Below the pieces are notes generated by a model, which was not told where the DNA came from, did no database searches, and worked only from the letters and a program-made list of their open reading frames with translations. From contig NW_027183960.1 in the NCBI RefSeq assembly GCF_041296385.1, positions 1,349,001-1,413,000 on the forward strand: a DNA stretch of 64,000 nucleotides, given 5' to 3'. The position numbers and the translations under genes were made by a program. Shown piece by piece: positions 11,486 through 23,877 of the stretch; the stretch's first letter is position 1; each line of letters begins with the position of its first letter. Source of the DNA: Aphelocoma coerulescens (Eukaryota; Chordata; Aves; Passeriformes; Corvidae).

Positions 11486-12685
11486 CTGTGGACAAAGAAA
11501 ACAAAGACAACTTGTAAGAAGAAAACCTGGAGCTTCTAGTTAGAAGAAAAAGGACTATTCAATCAAGGCAGGGCCAAAGGAGGAAACTTTATAAAATGGA
11601 ACAAGCAGCAGAAGCACAGTAGTTTTGCAGAAGAAATTCCCCTCCCAGCACTTGGCTTAAGGAAAAAGCCTGATGTTTCTATGAGAGACATGAGTTCATG
11701 TCTACTATTGGGTACCAGACATCTGAACATTTAGACTATTGGCTTTCCAGGCTCACGCTATTCAAACCGGAAAGTGAAACTACTCTAACAGTAAGGATGA
11801 TTGCAAGAAATGTTTCTGTTTACACCACGACTGCCGACCATGCATCATTCTTACCTTGCACCTGTCCAAAGGCCTTCCTCCGTCTGCGCTCTGGCAACTC
11901 TCACCCAAGCTCGGGCAGGGATGGAGGCTCTTGCCACAAGTAGCCCAAGCCTGGAGATATTCCTCATCCTGATCTTCCACTGCTGACATCTAGGAATTCC
12001 CTGGAGCTGCAAACACTTGCATTTGCTGCTCGAGGATCTTCTCTAGCATCATGCCAAACGCCTTCTCCTATGGCAGTGCTGCAGCATCCTGCAAGTCACG
12101 GACTGGAACTGGCACCTCCAGCAAAGTTGCTCCTGGGAAACATCCCTCAGCCATTCCCTTACTGCAATGAGCTGGACTCCTACTCCTCTGCAATGCTCTT
12201 CCTGGACAGGTGCATCCTCAGCAATGAGACGGTTCTGCTGAGAGCCGCGGCTCTGAGGGAGCAGCCAGTCCTGCCCAAAGGCCTTCCTCCGCCTCCAGTC
12301 CCGCAGCTCCCACGGAGGCACTGGGAGCCTTGGACACTCTTGCCACAAGTAGCCCAAGCATGGACATCTTCCTCATCCTGCTCCTCCACTGCTGACGGCA
12401 GGGAATTCCCTGGAGCTGCAAACACCTGCCTTTGCTGCTCGAGGATCGTGTCTGGCAGCTCTCTGAGCCTCTTCACCTTTGGCTGCGCCACAGCATCCTT
12501 GGAGTCATATACTGGCAACTGGCACCTCCAGTACACTTGCTGCTCCTAGGATGCTTTTCTCTGGGAAAATCTTGCACACGACCTTGCTCCAGATTTTACT
12601 TCTAGGCCTTTTGTGGCCATCTGCATCCGCAGCCACAAGCAGCTTCTGATGATCAACAGGGCTCTGGGAGAGCAGGGACTCCTGT
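11486..12685 (-). repeat. Unit 13: L1 unit with TATAAAA spacer and catggac patch
   Basis: Exon-like part 11855-12685. It combines the TATAAAA spacer variant of unit 5 with the catggacatc and aacaggg states of unit 9, so it is a mosaic of two L1 lineages. Confidence 0.9.
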
Positions 12686-13480
12686 CTGTGGACAAAGAAA
12701 ACAAAGACAACTTGTAAGATTAAAACCTGGAGCTTCTAGTTAGAAGAGAAAGGACTATTCAATCAAGGCAGGGCCAAGGGAGGAAACTTTCTAAAATGGA
12801 ACAAGCAGCAGAAGCACAGTAGATTTGCAGAAGAAATTCCCCTCCCAGCATTTGGCTTAAGGAAAAAGCCTGATGTTTCTATGAGAGACTTGAGTTCATG
12901 TCTACTATTGGATAGCAGACATCTGAACATTTAGACTACTGGCTTTCCAGGCTCACGCAATTCAAACCGGAATGTCAAACTATTTCAAAAGCTAGAGATG
13001 CTTCGAAGAAATGTTTCTGTACTCACCACAACTGGGGACCATGCATCATTCTTACCTTGCACCTGTCCAAAGGCCTTCCTCCGTCTCCAGTCCTGCCGCT
13101 CTCACGGAGGCACTGGGAGCCTTGGACACTCTTGCCACAAGTAGCCCAAGCGTGGACATCTTCCTCATCCTGCTCCTCCACTGCTGACGTCAGGGAATTC
13201 CCTGGTGCTCCCAACATCTGCCTTTCCTGCTGGAGGATCGTGTCTGGCAGATCTCTGAGCCTCTTTGCCTTTGGCAGCGCCACAGCATCCTAGGAGTCAT
13301 ATACTGGCAACTGGCACCTCCAGGACACTTGCTGCTCCTAGGATGCTTTTCTCTGGGAAAATCTTCTTGCACACAACCTTGCTGCAGATTTTACTTCTAG
13401 GCCTTTCGTGGCCATCTGCATCCTCAGCCACAAGCAGGTTCTGATGATCAACAGGGCTCTGGGAGAGCAGGGACTCCTGT
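12686..13480 (-). repeat. Unit 14: S unit, beta subtype
   Basis: Exon-like part 13056-13480. Same as unit 10 apart from gcagat near 13384 and tactcacc in the spacer. Confidence 0.92.
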
Positions 13481-14683
13481 CTGTGGACAAAGAAAACAAA
13501 GACAACTTGTAAGAAGAAAACCTGGAGCTTCTAGTTAGAAGAAAAAGGACTATTCAATCAAGGCAGGGCCAAAGGAGGAAACTTTCTAAAATGGAACAAG
13601 CAGCAGAAGCACAGTAGTTTTGCAGAAGAAATTCCCCTCCCAGCACTTGGCTTAAGGAAAAAGCCTGATGTTTCTATGAGAGACATGAGTTCATGTCTAC
13701 TATTGGGTACCAGACATCTGAACATTTAGACTATTGGCTTTCCAGGCTCACGCTATTCAAACCGGAAAGTGAAACTACTCTAACAGTAGGGATGATTGCA
13801 AGAAATGTTTCTGTTTACACCACGACTGCCGACCATGCATCATTCTTACCTTGCACCTGTCCAAAGGCCTTCCTCCGTCTGCGCTCTGGCAACTCTCACC
13901 CAAGCTCGGGCAGGGATGGAGGCTCTTGCCACAAGTAGCCCAAGCCTGGAGATATTCCTCATCCTGATCTTCCACTGCTGACATCTAGGAATTCCCTGGA
14001 GCTGCAAACACTTGCATTTGCTGCTCGAGGATCTTCTCTAGCATCATGCCAAACGCCTTCTCCTATGGCAGTGCTGCAGCATCCTGCAAGTCACGGACTG
14101 GAACTGGCACCTCCAGCAAAGTTGCTCCTGGGAAACATCCCTCAGCCATTCCCTTACTGCAATGAGCTGGACTCCTACTCCTCTGCAATGCTCTTCCTGG
14201 ACAGGTGCATCCTCAGCAATGAGACGGTTCTGCTGAGAGCCGCGGCTCTGAGGGAGCAGCCAGTCCTGCCCAAAGGCCTTCCTCCGCCTCCAGTCCCGCA
14301 GCTCCCACGGAGGCACTGGGAGCCTTGGACACTCTTGCCACAAGTAGCCCAAGCGTCGAGATCTTCCTCATCCTGCTCCTCCACTGCTGACGGCAGGGAA
14401 TTCCCTGGAGCTGCAAACACCTGCCTTTGCTGCTCGAGGATCGTGTCTGGCAGCTCTCTGAGCCTCTTCACCTTTGGCTGCGCCACAGCATCCTTGGAGT
14501 CATATACTGGCAACTGGCACCTCCAGTACACTTGCTGCTCCTAGGATGCTTTTCTCTGGGAAAATCTTCTTGCACACGACCTTGCTCCAGATTTTACTTC
14601 TAGGCCTTTTGTGGCCATCTGCATCCGCAGCCACAAGCAGCTTCTGATGATCAACAGGGCTCTGGGAGAGCAGGGACTCCTGT
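13481..14683 (-). repeat. Unit 15: L1 unit (1203 bp)
   Basis: Exon-like part 13850-14683. gtcgagatc in module b, cttcttgcacacgacc near 14566, aacaggg near 14652. Confidence 0.92.
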
Positions 14684-15478
14684 CTGTGGACAAAGAAAAC
14701 AAAGACAACTTGTAAGATTAAAACCTGGAGCTTCTAGTTAGAAGAGAAAGGACTATTCAATCAAGGCAGGGCCAAGGGAGGAAACTTTCTAAAATGGAAC
14801 AAGCAGCAGAAGCACAGTACTTTTGCAGAAGAAATTCCCCTCCCAGCACTTGGCTTAAGGAAAAAGCCTGATGTTTCTATGAGAGACTTGAGTTCATGTC
14901 TACTATTGGGTACCAGACATCTGAACATTTAGACTACTGGCTTTCCAGGCTCACGCAATTCAAACCGGAATGTCAAACTATTTCAAAAGCTAGAGATGCT
15001 TGGAAGAAATGTTTCTGTACTCACCACAACTGGGGACCATGCATCATTCTTACCTTGCACCTGTCCAAAGGCCTTCCTCCGTCTCCAGTCCTGCCGCTCT
15101 CACGGAGGCACTGGGAGCCTTGGACACTCTTGCCACAAGTAGCCCAAGCATGGACATCTTCCTCATCCTGCTCCGCCACTGCTGACATCAGGGAATTCCC
15201 TGGAGCTCCAAACATCTGCCTTTCCAGCTAGAGGATCATGTCTGGCAGCTCTCTGAGCCTCTTCACCTTTGGCAGCGCCACAGCATCCTAGGAGTCATAT
15301 ACTGGCAACTGGCACCTCCAGGACACTTGCTGCTCCTAGGATGCTTTTCTCTGGGAAAATCTTCTTGCATACGACCTTGCTGCCGATTTTACTTCTAGGC
15401 CTTTCGTGGCCATCTGCATCCTCAGCCACAAGCAGGTTCTGATGATCAACAGGGCTCTGGGAGAGCAGGGACTCCTGT
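14684..15478 (-). repeat. Unit 16: S unit, gamma subtype
   Basis: Exon-like part 15054-15478. Gamma markers are ctccgccactg near 15171, acatcaggg, ccagctagagg near 15226 and gcatacgacc near 15367. The spacer has tgggtaccag near 14907, the L-unit state; other S spacers in this block have tggatagcag. Confidence 0.92.
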
Positions 15479-16680
15479 CTGTGGACAAAGAAAACAAAGA
15501 CAACTTGTAAGAAGAAAACCTGGAGCTTCTAGTTAGAAGACAAAGGACTATTCAATCAAGGCAGGGCCAAAGCAGGAAACTTTCTAAAATGGAACAAGCA
15601 GCAGAAGCAGAGCAGTTTTGCAGAAGAAATTCCCCTCCCAGCACTTGGCTTAAGGAAAAAGCCTGATGTTTCTATGAGAGACTTGAGTTCATGTCTACTA
15701 TTGGGTACCAGACATCTGAACATTTAGACTATTGGCTTTCCAGGCTCACGCTATTCAAACCGGAAAGTGAAACTACTCTAACAGTAGGGATGATTGCAAG
15801 AAATGTTTCTGTTTACACCACGACTGCCGACCATGCATCATTCTTACCTTGCACCTGTCCAAAGGCCTTCCTCCGTCTGCGCTCTGGCAACTCTCACCCA
15901 AGCTCGGGCAGGGATGGAGGCTCTTGCCACAAGTAGCCCAAGCCTGGAGATATTCCTCATCCTGATCTTCCACTGCTGACATCTAGGAATTCCCTGGAGC
16001 TGCAAACACCTGCCTTTGCGGCTCGAGGACCTTCTCTAGCACCATGCCAAACCCCTTCTCCTATGGCAGTGCTGCAGCATCCTGCGAGCCATGGACTGGA
16101 ACTGGCACCTTCAGCATAGTTGCTCCTGGGAAACATCCTTCAGCCATTCCCTTACTGCAATGAGCTGGACTCCTACTCCTTTGAAGGCTCTTCCTGGATA
16201 GGTGCATCCTCAGCAATGAGACGGTTCTGCTGAGAGCCACGGCTCTGAGGGAGCAGCCAGTCCTGCCCAAAGGCCTTCCTCCGTCTCCACTCCTGCAGCT
16301 CCCACGGAGGCACTGGGAGCCTTGGACACGCTTGCCACAAGTAGCCCAAGCGTGGACATCTTCCTCATATTGCTCCGCCACTGCTGACATCAGGGAATTC
16401 CCTGGAGCTCCCAACATCTGCCTTTCCTGCTCGAGGATCGTGTCTGGCAGCTCTCTGAGCCTCTTACATTTTGGAAGCGCAACAGCATCCTAGGAGTCCT
16501 ATACTGGCAACTGGCAGCTCCAGGACACTTGCTGCTCCTAGGATGCTTTTCTCTGGGAAAATCTTCTTGCACACAACCTTGCTGCAGATTTTACTTCTAG
16601 GCCTTTCGTGGCCATCTGCATCCACGGCCACAAGCAGCTTCTGATGATCGACATGGCTCTGGGAGAGCAGGGACTCCTGT
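15479..16680 (-). repeat. Unit 17: L4 unit (1202 bp)
   Basis: Exon-like part 15848-16680 (833 bp). It is the only L4 unit in block A. Markers are tttgcggctcg near 16015, ccgtctccactcc near 16281, ttacattttgg near 16465 and gtcctatactgg near 16497. One base is missing near 16173 compared with other L4 units. Spacer variant ccaaagcagg near 15568. Confidence 0.92.
15848..16680 (-). pseudogene. L4 exon-like segment with frame joined across both modules
   Basis: A one-base deletion near 16173 relative to other L4 units lets the frame that holds AWATCGKR continue from 16417 down to 16061, about 118 codons. It crosses from module b into module a, where sister units stop at KSLAKE. It then ends at the TAG shared by module a copies (plus ctatgg). 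The other frame from the acceptor lacks the common TGA (gtcctat near 16497). The same state is in its copy at 45820-46652. Protein family unknown. Confidence 0.4.
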
Positions 16681-17475
16681 CTGTGGACAAAGAAAACAAA
16701 GACAACTTGTAAGATTAAAACCTGGAGCTTCTAGTTAGAAGAGAAAGGACTATTCAATCAAGGCAGGGCCAAGGGAGGAAACTTTCTAAAATGGAACAAG
16801 CAGCAGAAGCACAGTACTTTTGCAGAAGAAATTCCCCTCCCAGCACTTGGCTTAAGGAAAAAGCATGATGTTTCTATGAGAGACTTGAGTTCATGTCTAC
16901 TATTGGATAGCAGACATCTGAACATTTAGACTACTGGCTTTCCAGGCTCACGCAATTCAAACCGGAATGTCAAACTATTTCAAAAGCTAGAGATGCTTCG
17001 AAGAAATGTTTCTGTACTCACCACAACTGGGGACCATGCATCATTCTTACCTTGCACCTGTCCAAAGGCCTTCCTCCGTCTCCAGTCCTGCCGCTCTCAC
17101 GGAGGCACTGGGAGCCTTGGACACTCTTGCCACAAGTAGCCCAAGCGTGGACATCTTCCTCATCCTGCTCCTCCACTGCTGACGTCAGGGAATTCCCTGG
17201 TGCTCCCAACATCTGCCTTTCCTGCTGGAGGATCGTGTCTGGCAGATCTCTGAGCCTCTTTGCCTTTGGCAGCGCCACAGCATCCTAGGAGTCATATACT
17301 GGCAACTGGCACCTCCAGGACACTTGCTGCTCCTAGGATGCTTTTCTCTGGGAAAATCTTCTTGCACACAACCTTGCTGCAGATTTTACTTCTAGGCCTT
17401 TCGTGGCCATCTGCATCCTCAGCCACAAGCAGCTTCTGATGATCAACAGGGCTCTGGGAGAGCAGGGACTCCTGT
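16681..17475 (-). repeat. Unit 18: S unit, beta subtype
   Basis: Exon-like part 17051-17475. Beta markers with gcagat and cagcttctg. Confidence 0.92.
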
Positions 17476-18678
17476 CTGTGGACAAAGAAAACAAAGACAA
17501 CTTGTAAGAAGAAAACCTGGAGCTTCTAGTTAGAAGAAAAAGGACTATTCAATCAAGGCAGGGCCAAAGGAGGAAACTTTCTAAAATGGAACAAGCAGCA
17601 GAAGCACAGTAGTTTTGCAGAAGAAATTCCCCTCCCAGCACTTGGCTTAAGGAAAAAGCCTGATGTTTCTATGAGAGACATGAGTTCATGTCTACTATTG
17701 GGTACCAGACATCTGAACATTTAGACTATTGGCTTTCCAGGCTCACGCTATTCAAACCGGAAAGTGAAACTACTCTAACAGTAGGGATGATTGCAAGAAA
17801 TGTTTCTGTTTACACCACGACTGCCGACCATGCATCATTCTTACCTTGCACCTGTCCAAAGGCCTTCCTCCGTCTGCGCTCTGGCAACTCTCACCCAAGC
17901 TCGGGCAGGGATGGAGGCTCTTGCCACAAGTAGCCCAAGCCTGGAGATATTCCTCATCCTGATCTTCCACTGCTGACATCTAGGAATTCCCTGGAGCTGC
18001 AAACACTTGCATTTGCTGCTCGAGGATCTTCTCTAGCATCATGCCAAACGCCTTCTCCTATGGCAGTGCTGCAGCATCCTGCAAGTCACGGACTGGAACT
18101 GGCACCTCCAGCAAAGTTGCTCCTGGGAAACATCCCTCAGCCATTCCCTTACTGCAATGAGCTGGACTCCTACTCCTCTGCAATGCTCTTCCTGGACAGG
18201 TGCATCCTCAGCAATGAGACGGTTCTGCTGAGAGCCGCGGCTCTGAGGGAGCAGCCAGTCCTGCCCAAAGGCCTTCCTCCGCCTCCAGTCCCGCAGCTCC
18301 CACGGAGGCACTGGGAGCCTTGGACACTCTTGCCACAAGTAGCCCAAGCGTCGAGATCTTCCTCATCCTGCTCCTCCACTGCTGACGGCAGGGAATTCCC
18401 TGGAGCTGCAAACACCTGCCTTTGCTGCTCGAGGATCGTGTCTGGCAGCTCTCTGAGCCTCTTCACCTTTGGCTGCGCCACAGCATCCTTGGAGTCATAT
18501 ACTGGCAACTGGCACCTCCAGTACACTTGCTGCTCCTAGGATGCTTTTCTCTGGGAAAATCTTCTTGCACACAACCTTGCTGCAGATTTTACTTCTAGGC
18601 CTTTTGTGGCCATCTGCATCCGCAGCCACAAGCAGCTTCTGATGATCGACATGGCTCTGGGAGAGCAGGGACTCCTGT
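17476..18678 (-). repeat. Unit 19: L1 unit (1203 bp)
   Basis: Exon-like part 17845-18678. gtcgagatc, cttcttgcacacaacc near 18560, gacatgg near 18648. Confidence 0.92.
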
Positions 18679-19473
18679 CTGTGGACAAAGAAAACAAAGA
18701 CAACTTGTAAGATTAAAACCTGGAGCTTCTAGTTAGAAGAGAAAGGACTATTCAATCAAGGCAGGGCCAAGGGAGGAAACTTTCTAAAATGGAACAAGCA
18801 GCAGAAGCACAGTACTTTTGCAGAAGAAATTCCCCTCCCAGCACTTGGCTTAAGGAAAAAGCATGATGTTTCTATGAGAGACTTGAGTTCATGTCTACTA
18901 TTGGATAGCAGACATCTGAACATTTAGACTACTGGCTTTCCAGGCTCACGCAATTCAAACCGGAATGTCAAACTATTTCAAAAGCTAGAGATGCTTCGAA
19001 GAAATGTTTCTGTACTCACCACAACTGGGGACCATGCATCATTCTTACCTTGCACCTGTCCAAAGGCCTTCCTCCGTCTCCAGTCCTGCCGCTCTCACGG
19101 AGGCACTGGGAGCCTTGGACACTCTTGCCACAAGTAGCCCAAGCGTGGACATCTTCCTCATCCTGCTCCTCCACTGCTGACGTCAGGGAATTCCCTGGTG
19201 CTCCCAACATCTGCCTTTCCTGCTGGAGGATCGTGTCTGGCAGATCTCTGAGCCTCTTTGCCTTTGGCAGCGCCACAGCATCCTAGGAGTCATATACTGG
19301 CAACTGGCACCTCCAGGACACTTGCTGCTCCTAGGATGCTTTTCTCTGGGAAAATCTTCTTGCACACAACCTTGCTGCAGATTTTACTTCTAGGCCTTTC
19401 GTGGCCATCTGCATCCTCAGCCACAAGCAGCTTCTGATGATCAACAGGGCTCTGGGAGAGCAGGGACTCCTGT
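18679..19473 (-). repeat. Unit 20: S unit, beta subtype
   Basis: Exon-like part 19049-19473. I see no difference from unit 18. Confidence 0.92.
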
Positions 19474-20676
19474 CTGTGGACAAAGAAAACAAAGACAACT
19501 TGTAAGAAGAAAACCTGGAGCTTCTAGTTAGAAGAAAAAGGACTATTCAATCAAGGCAGGGCCAAAGGAGGAAACTTTCTAAAATGGAACAAGCAGCAGA
19601 AGCACAGTAGTTTTGCAGAAGAAATTCCCCTCCCAGCACTTGGCTTAAGGAAAAAGCCTGATGTTTCTATGAGAGACATGAGTTCATGTCTACTATTGGG
19701 TACCAGACATCTGAACATTTAGACTATTGGCTTTCCAGGCTCACGCTATTCAAACCGGAAAGTGAAACTACTCTAACAGTAGGGATGATTGCAAGAAATG
19801 TTTCTGTTTACACCACGACTGCCGACCATGCATCATTCTTACCTTGCACCTGTCCAAAGGCCTTCCTCCGTCTGCGCTCTGGCAACTCTCACCCAAGCTC
19901 GGGCAGGGATGGAGGCTCTTGCCACAAGTAGCCCAAGCCTGGAGATATTCCTCATCCTGATCTTCCACTGCTGACATCTAGGAATTCCCTGGAGCTGCAA
20001 ACACTTGCATTTGCTGCTCGAGGATCTTCTCTAGCATCATGCCAAACGCCTTCTCCTATGGCAGTGCTGCAGCATCCTGCAAGTCACGGACTGGAACTGG
20101 CACCTCCAGCAAAGTTGCTCCTGGGAAACATCCCTCAGCCATTCCCTTACTGCAATGAGCTGGACTCCTACTCCTCTGCAATGCTCTTCCTGGACAGGTG
20201 CATCCTCAGCAATGAGACGGTTCTGCTGAGAGCCGCGGCTCTGAGGGAGCAGCCAGTCCTGCCCAAAGGCCTTCCTCCGCCTCCAGTCCCGCAGCTCCCA
20301 CGGAGGCACTGGGAGCCTTGGACACTCTTGCCACAAGTAGCCCAAGCGTCGAGATCTTCCTCATCCTGCTCCTCCACTGCTGACGGCAGGGAATTCCCTG
20401 GAGCTGCAAACACCTGCCTTTGCTGCTCGAGGATCGTGTCTGGCAGCTCTCTGAGCCTCTTCACCTTTGGCTGCGCCACAGCATCCTTGGAGTCATATAC
20501 TGGCAACTGGCACCTCCAGTACACTTGCTGCTCCTAGGATGCTTTTCTCTGGGAAAATCTTCTTGCACACAACCTTGCTGCAGATTTTACTTCTAGGCCT
20601 TTTGTGGCCATCTGCATCCGCAGCCACAAGCAGCTTCTGATGATCGACATGGCTCTGGGAGAGCAGGGACTCCTGT
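19474..20676 (-). repeat. Unit 21: L1 unit (1203 bp)
   Basis: Exon-like part 19843-20676. I see no difference from unit 19. Units 18-19 and 20-21 are a fresh dimer duplication. Confidence 0.92.
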
Positions 20677-21471
20677 CTGTGGACAAAGAAAACAAAGACA
20701 ACTTGTAAGATTAAAACCTGGAGCTTCTAGTTAGAAGAGAAAGGACTATTCAATCAAGGCAGGGCCAAGGGAGGAAACTTTCTAAAATGGAACAAGCAGC
20801 AGAAGCACAGTACTTTTGCAGAAGAAATTCCCCTCCCAGCACTTGGCTTAAGGAAAAAGCATGATGTTTCTATGAGAGACTTGAGTTCATGTCTACTATT
20901 GGATAGCAGACATCTGAACATTTAGACTACTGGCTTTCCAGGCTCACGCAATTCAAACCGGAATGTCAAACTATTTCAAAAGCTAGAGATGCTTCGAAGA
21001 AATGTTTCTGTACTCACCACAACTGGGGACCATGCATCATTCTTACCTTGCACCTGTCCAAAGGCCTTCCTCCGTCTGCGCTCCGGCAACTCTCACCCAG
21101 GCAAGGGCAAGGATGGAGGCTCTTGCCACAAGTAGCCCAAGCGTGGACATCTTCCTCATCCTGCTCCGCCACTGCTGACATCAGGGAATTCCCTGGAGCT
21201 CCCAACATCTGCCTTTCCTGCTCGAGGATCGTGTCTGGCAGCTCTCTGAGCCTCTTCATCTTTGGCTGCGCCACAGCATCCTAGGAGTCCTATACTGGCA
21301 ACTGGCACCTCCAGGACACTTGCTGCTCCTAGGATGCTTTTCTCTGGGAAAATCTTCTTGCATACGACCTTGCTCCAGATTTTACTTCTAGGTCTTTCGT
21401 GGCCATGTGCATCCGCGGCCACGAGCAGCTTCTGATGATCAACAGGGCTCTGGGAGAGCAGGGACTCCTGT
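20677..21471 (-). repeat. Unit 22: S unit with a different deletion junction (S2)
   Basis: Exon-like part 21047-21471. After 21077 it follows module a (gcgctccggc) down to at least 21122 before changing to module b (ctccgccactg near 21164). All other S units change to module b at about 1094-1113 of the unit-2 frame. It has gtcctatactgg near 21287, so the usual TGA is absent. Confidence 0.9.
21047..21471 (-). pseudogene. Exon-like segment of unit 22, longest acceptor-anchored open frame
   Basis: Read on the minus strand from the downstream of two tandem acceptors (first base 21467), the frame stays open to a TGA at 21158-21156, about 103 codons. In nearly all other units this frame stops after about 58 codons at TGA in the ATATGA context; here the base is changed (gtcctat instead of gtcatat). 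The start of the frame is ESLLSQSP-like and has SKIWSKVVCKK in the middle. Past the usual stop it leaves the frame containing EEQDEED, so it is probably not a functional product. No family recognised. Confidence 0.4.
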
Positions 21472-22674
21472 CTGTGGACAAAGAAAACAAAGACAACTTG
21501 TAAGAAGAAAACCTGGAGCTTCTAGATAGAAGAGAAAGGACTATTCAATCAAGGCAGGGCCAAAGCAGGAAACTTTCTAAAATGGAACAAGCAGAAGAAG
21601 CAGAGCAGTTTTGCAGAAGAAATTCCCCTCCCAGCACTTGGCTTAATGAAAAAGCCTGATGTTGCTATGAGAGACTTGAGTTCATGTCTACTATTGGGGA
21701 GCAGACGTCTGAACATTTAGAGTATTGGCGCTCCAGGCTCACGCTATTCAAACCGGAAAGTGAAACTATTCTAACAGAAGGGATGATTGCAAGAAATGTT
21801 TCTGCTCGCACCACGACTGCCGACCATCCATCATTCTTACCTTGCACCTGTCCAAAGGCCTTCCTCCGTCTGCGCTCTGGCAACTCTCACCCAAGCTCGG
21901 GCAGGGATGGAGGCTCTTGCCACAAGTAGCCCAAGCCTGGAGATATTCCTCATCCTGATCTTCCACTGCTGACATCTAGGAATTCCCTGGAGCTGCAAAC
22001 ACCTGCCTTTGCTGCTCGAGGATCTTCTCTAGCACCATGCCAAATGCCTTCTCCTATGGCAGTGCTGCAGCATCCTGCGAGCCATGGACTGGAACTGGCA
22101 CCTTCAGCATAGTTGCTCCTGGGAAACATCCTTCAGCCATTCCCTTACTGCAATGAGCTGGACTCCTACTCCTTTGCAAGGCTCTTCCTGGATAGGTGCA
22201 TCCTCAGCAATGAGACGGTTCTGCTGAGAGCCACGGCTCTGAGGGAGCAGCCAGTCCTGCCCAAAGGCCTTCCTCCGTCTCCACTCCTGCAGCTCCCACG
22301 GAGGCACTGGGAGCCTTGGACACGCTTGCCACAAGTAGCCCAAGCGTCGAGATCTTCCTCATCCTGCTCCTCCACTGCTGACATCAGGGAATTCCCTGGA
22401 GCTCCCAACATCTGCCTTTCCTGCTCGAGGATCGTGTCTGGCAGCTCTCTGAGCCTCTTACACTTTGGAAGCGCAACAGCATCCTAGGAGTCATATACTG
22501 GCAACTGGCACCTCCAGGACACTTGCTGCTCCTAGGATGCTTTTCTCTGGGAAAATCTTCTTGCACACAACCTTGCTGCAGATTTTACTTCTAGGCCTTT
22601 TGTGGCCATCTGCATCCGCAGCCACAAGCAGCTTCTGATGATCGACATGGCTCTGGAAGAGCAGGGACTCCTGT
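21472..22674 (-). repeat. Unit 23: L4 unit with the most divergent spacer
   Basis: Exon-like part 21841-22674. The spacer 21472-21840 has a cluster of private changes: taatgaaaa near 21645, gttgctatg near 21661, ggggagcagacgtct near 21696, gagtattggcgctcc near 21720, cagaagg near 21775 and ctgctcgcacc near 21801. Exon-like part markers are ccaaatgcc near 22040 and tggaagagc near 22653. Confidence 0.92.
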
Positions 22675-23877
22675 CTGTGGACAAAGAAAACAAAGACAAC
22701 TTGTAAGAAGAAAACCTGGAGCTTCTAGTTAGAAGAGAAAGGACTATTCAATCAAGGCAGAGCCAAGGGAGGAAACTTTCTAAAATGGAACAAGCAGCAG
22801 AAGCACAGCAGTATTGCAGAAGAAATTCCCCTGCCAGCACTTGGCTTAAGGAAAACGCCTGATGTTTCTGTGAGAGACATGAGTTCATGTCTACTATTGG
22901 GTACCAGACATCTGAACATTTAGACTATTGGCTTTCCAGGCTCACGCTATTCAAACCGGAAAGTGAAACTACTCTAACAGTAAGGATGATTGCAAGAAAT
23001 GTTTCTGTTTACACCACGACTGCCGACCATCCATCATTCTTACCTTGCACCTGTCCAAAGGCCTTCCTCCGTCTGCGCTCCGGCAACTCTCACCCAGGCA
23101 AGGGCAGGGATAGAGGCTCTTGCCACAAGTAGCCCAAGCATGGACATCTTCCTCATCCTGCTACTCTACTGCTGACGTCAGGGTATTCCCTGGAGCTGCA
23201 AACACCTGCCTTTGCTGCTCGAGGACCTTCTCTAGCACCATGCCAAACCCCTTCTCCTATGGCAGTGCTGCAGCATCCTGCGAGCCATGGACTGGAACTG
23301 GCACCTTCAGCATAGTTGCTCCTGGGAAACATCATTCAGCCATTCCCTTACTGCAATGAGCTGGACTCCTACTCCTCTGCAAGGCTCTTCCTAGACAGGT
23401 GCATCCTCAGCAATGAGACGGTTCTGCTGAGAGCCATGGCTCTGAGGGAGGAGCCAGTCCTGTCCAAAGGCCTTCCTCTGACTCCACTCCTGCAGCTCTC
23501 ACGGAGGCACTGGGAGCCTTGGACACTCTTGCCACAAGTAGCCCAAGCGTGGACATCTTCCTCATCCTGCTCCTCCACTGCTGACATCAGGGAATTCCCT
23601 GGAGCTCCTAAAATCTGCCTTTCCTGCTCGAGGATCGTGTCTGGCAGCTCTCTGAGCCTCTTTGCCTTTGGCAGCGCCACAGCATCCTAGGAGTCATATA
23701 CTGGCAACTGGCACCTCCAGGACACTTGCTGCTCCTAGGATGCTTTTCTCTGGGAAAATCTTCTTGGACACGACACTGCTCCAGTTTTTACTTCTAGGCC
23801 TTTCGTGGCCATCTGCATTCTCAGCCACAAGCAGGTTCTGATGATCAACATGGCACTGGGAGAGCAGGGACCCCTGT
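22675..23877 (-). repeat. Unit 24: L3 unit
   Basis: Exon-like part 23044-23877. Module b has ggaggagccagtcctgtcc near 23446 and ctgactcc near 23477. gacactgctccag near 23773 and gggacccctg near 23867. The spacer has gccagcacttgg near 22831. Confidence 0.92.

Larger units (their letters stand above)
1..21077 (-). repeat. Block A: S-L dimer array, about 1995-1998 bp period
   Basis: Strict alternation of short and long units. Anchors fall at 711, 1506, 2706, 3501, 4701, 5496, 6696, 7491, 8691, 9486, 10689 and so on, giving dimers of 1995 bp, or 1998 bp where the L unit keeps a 3-bp cttctt instead of ctt. All complete L units are subtype L1 except 15479-16680, which is L4. The partial leftmost unit is L2. 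The right limit is where identity with block C stops. Confidence 0.93.
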
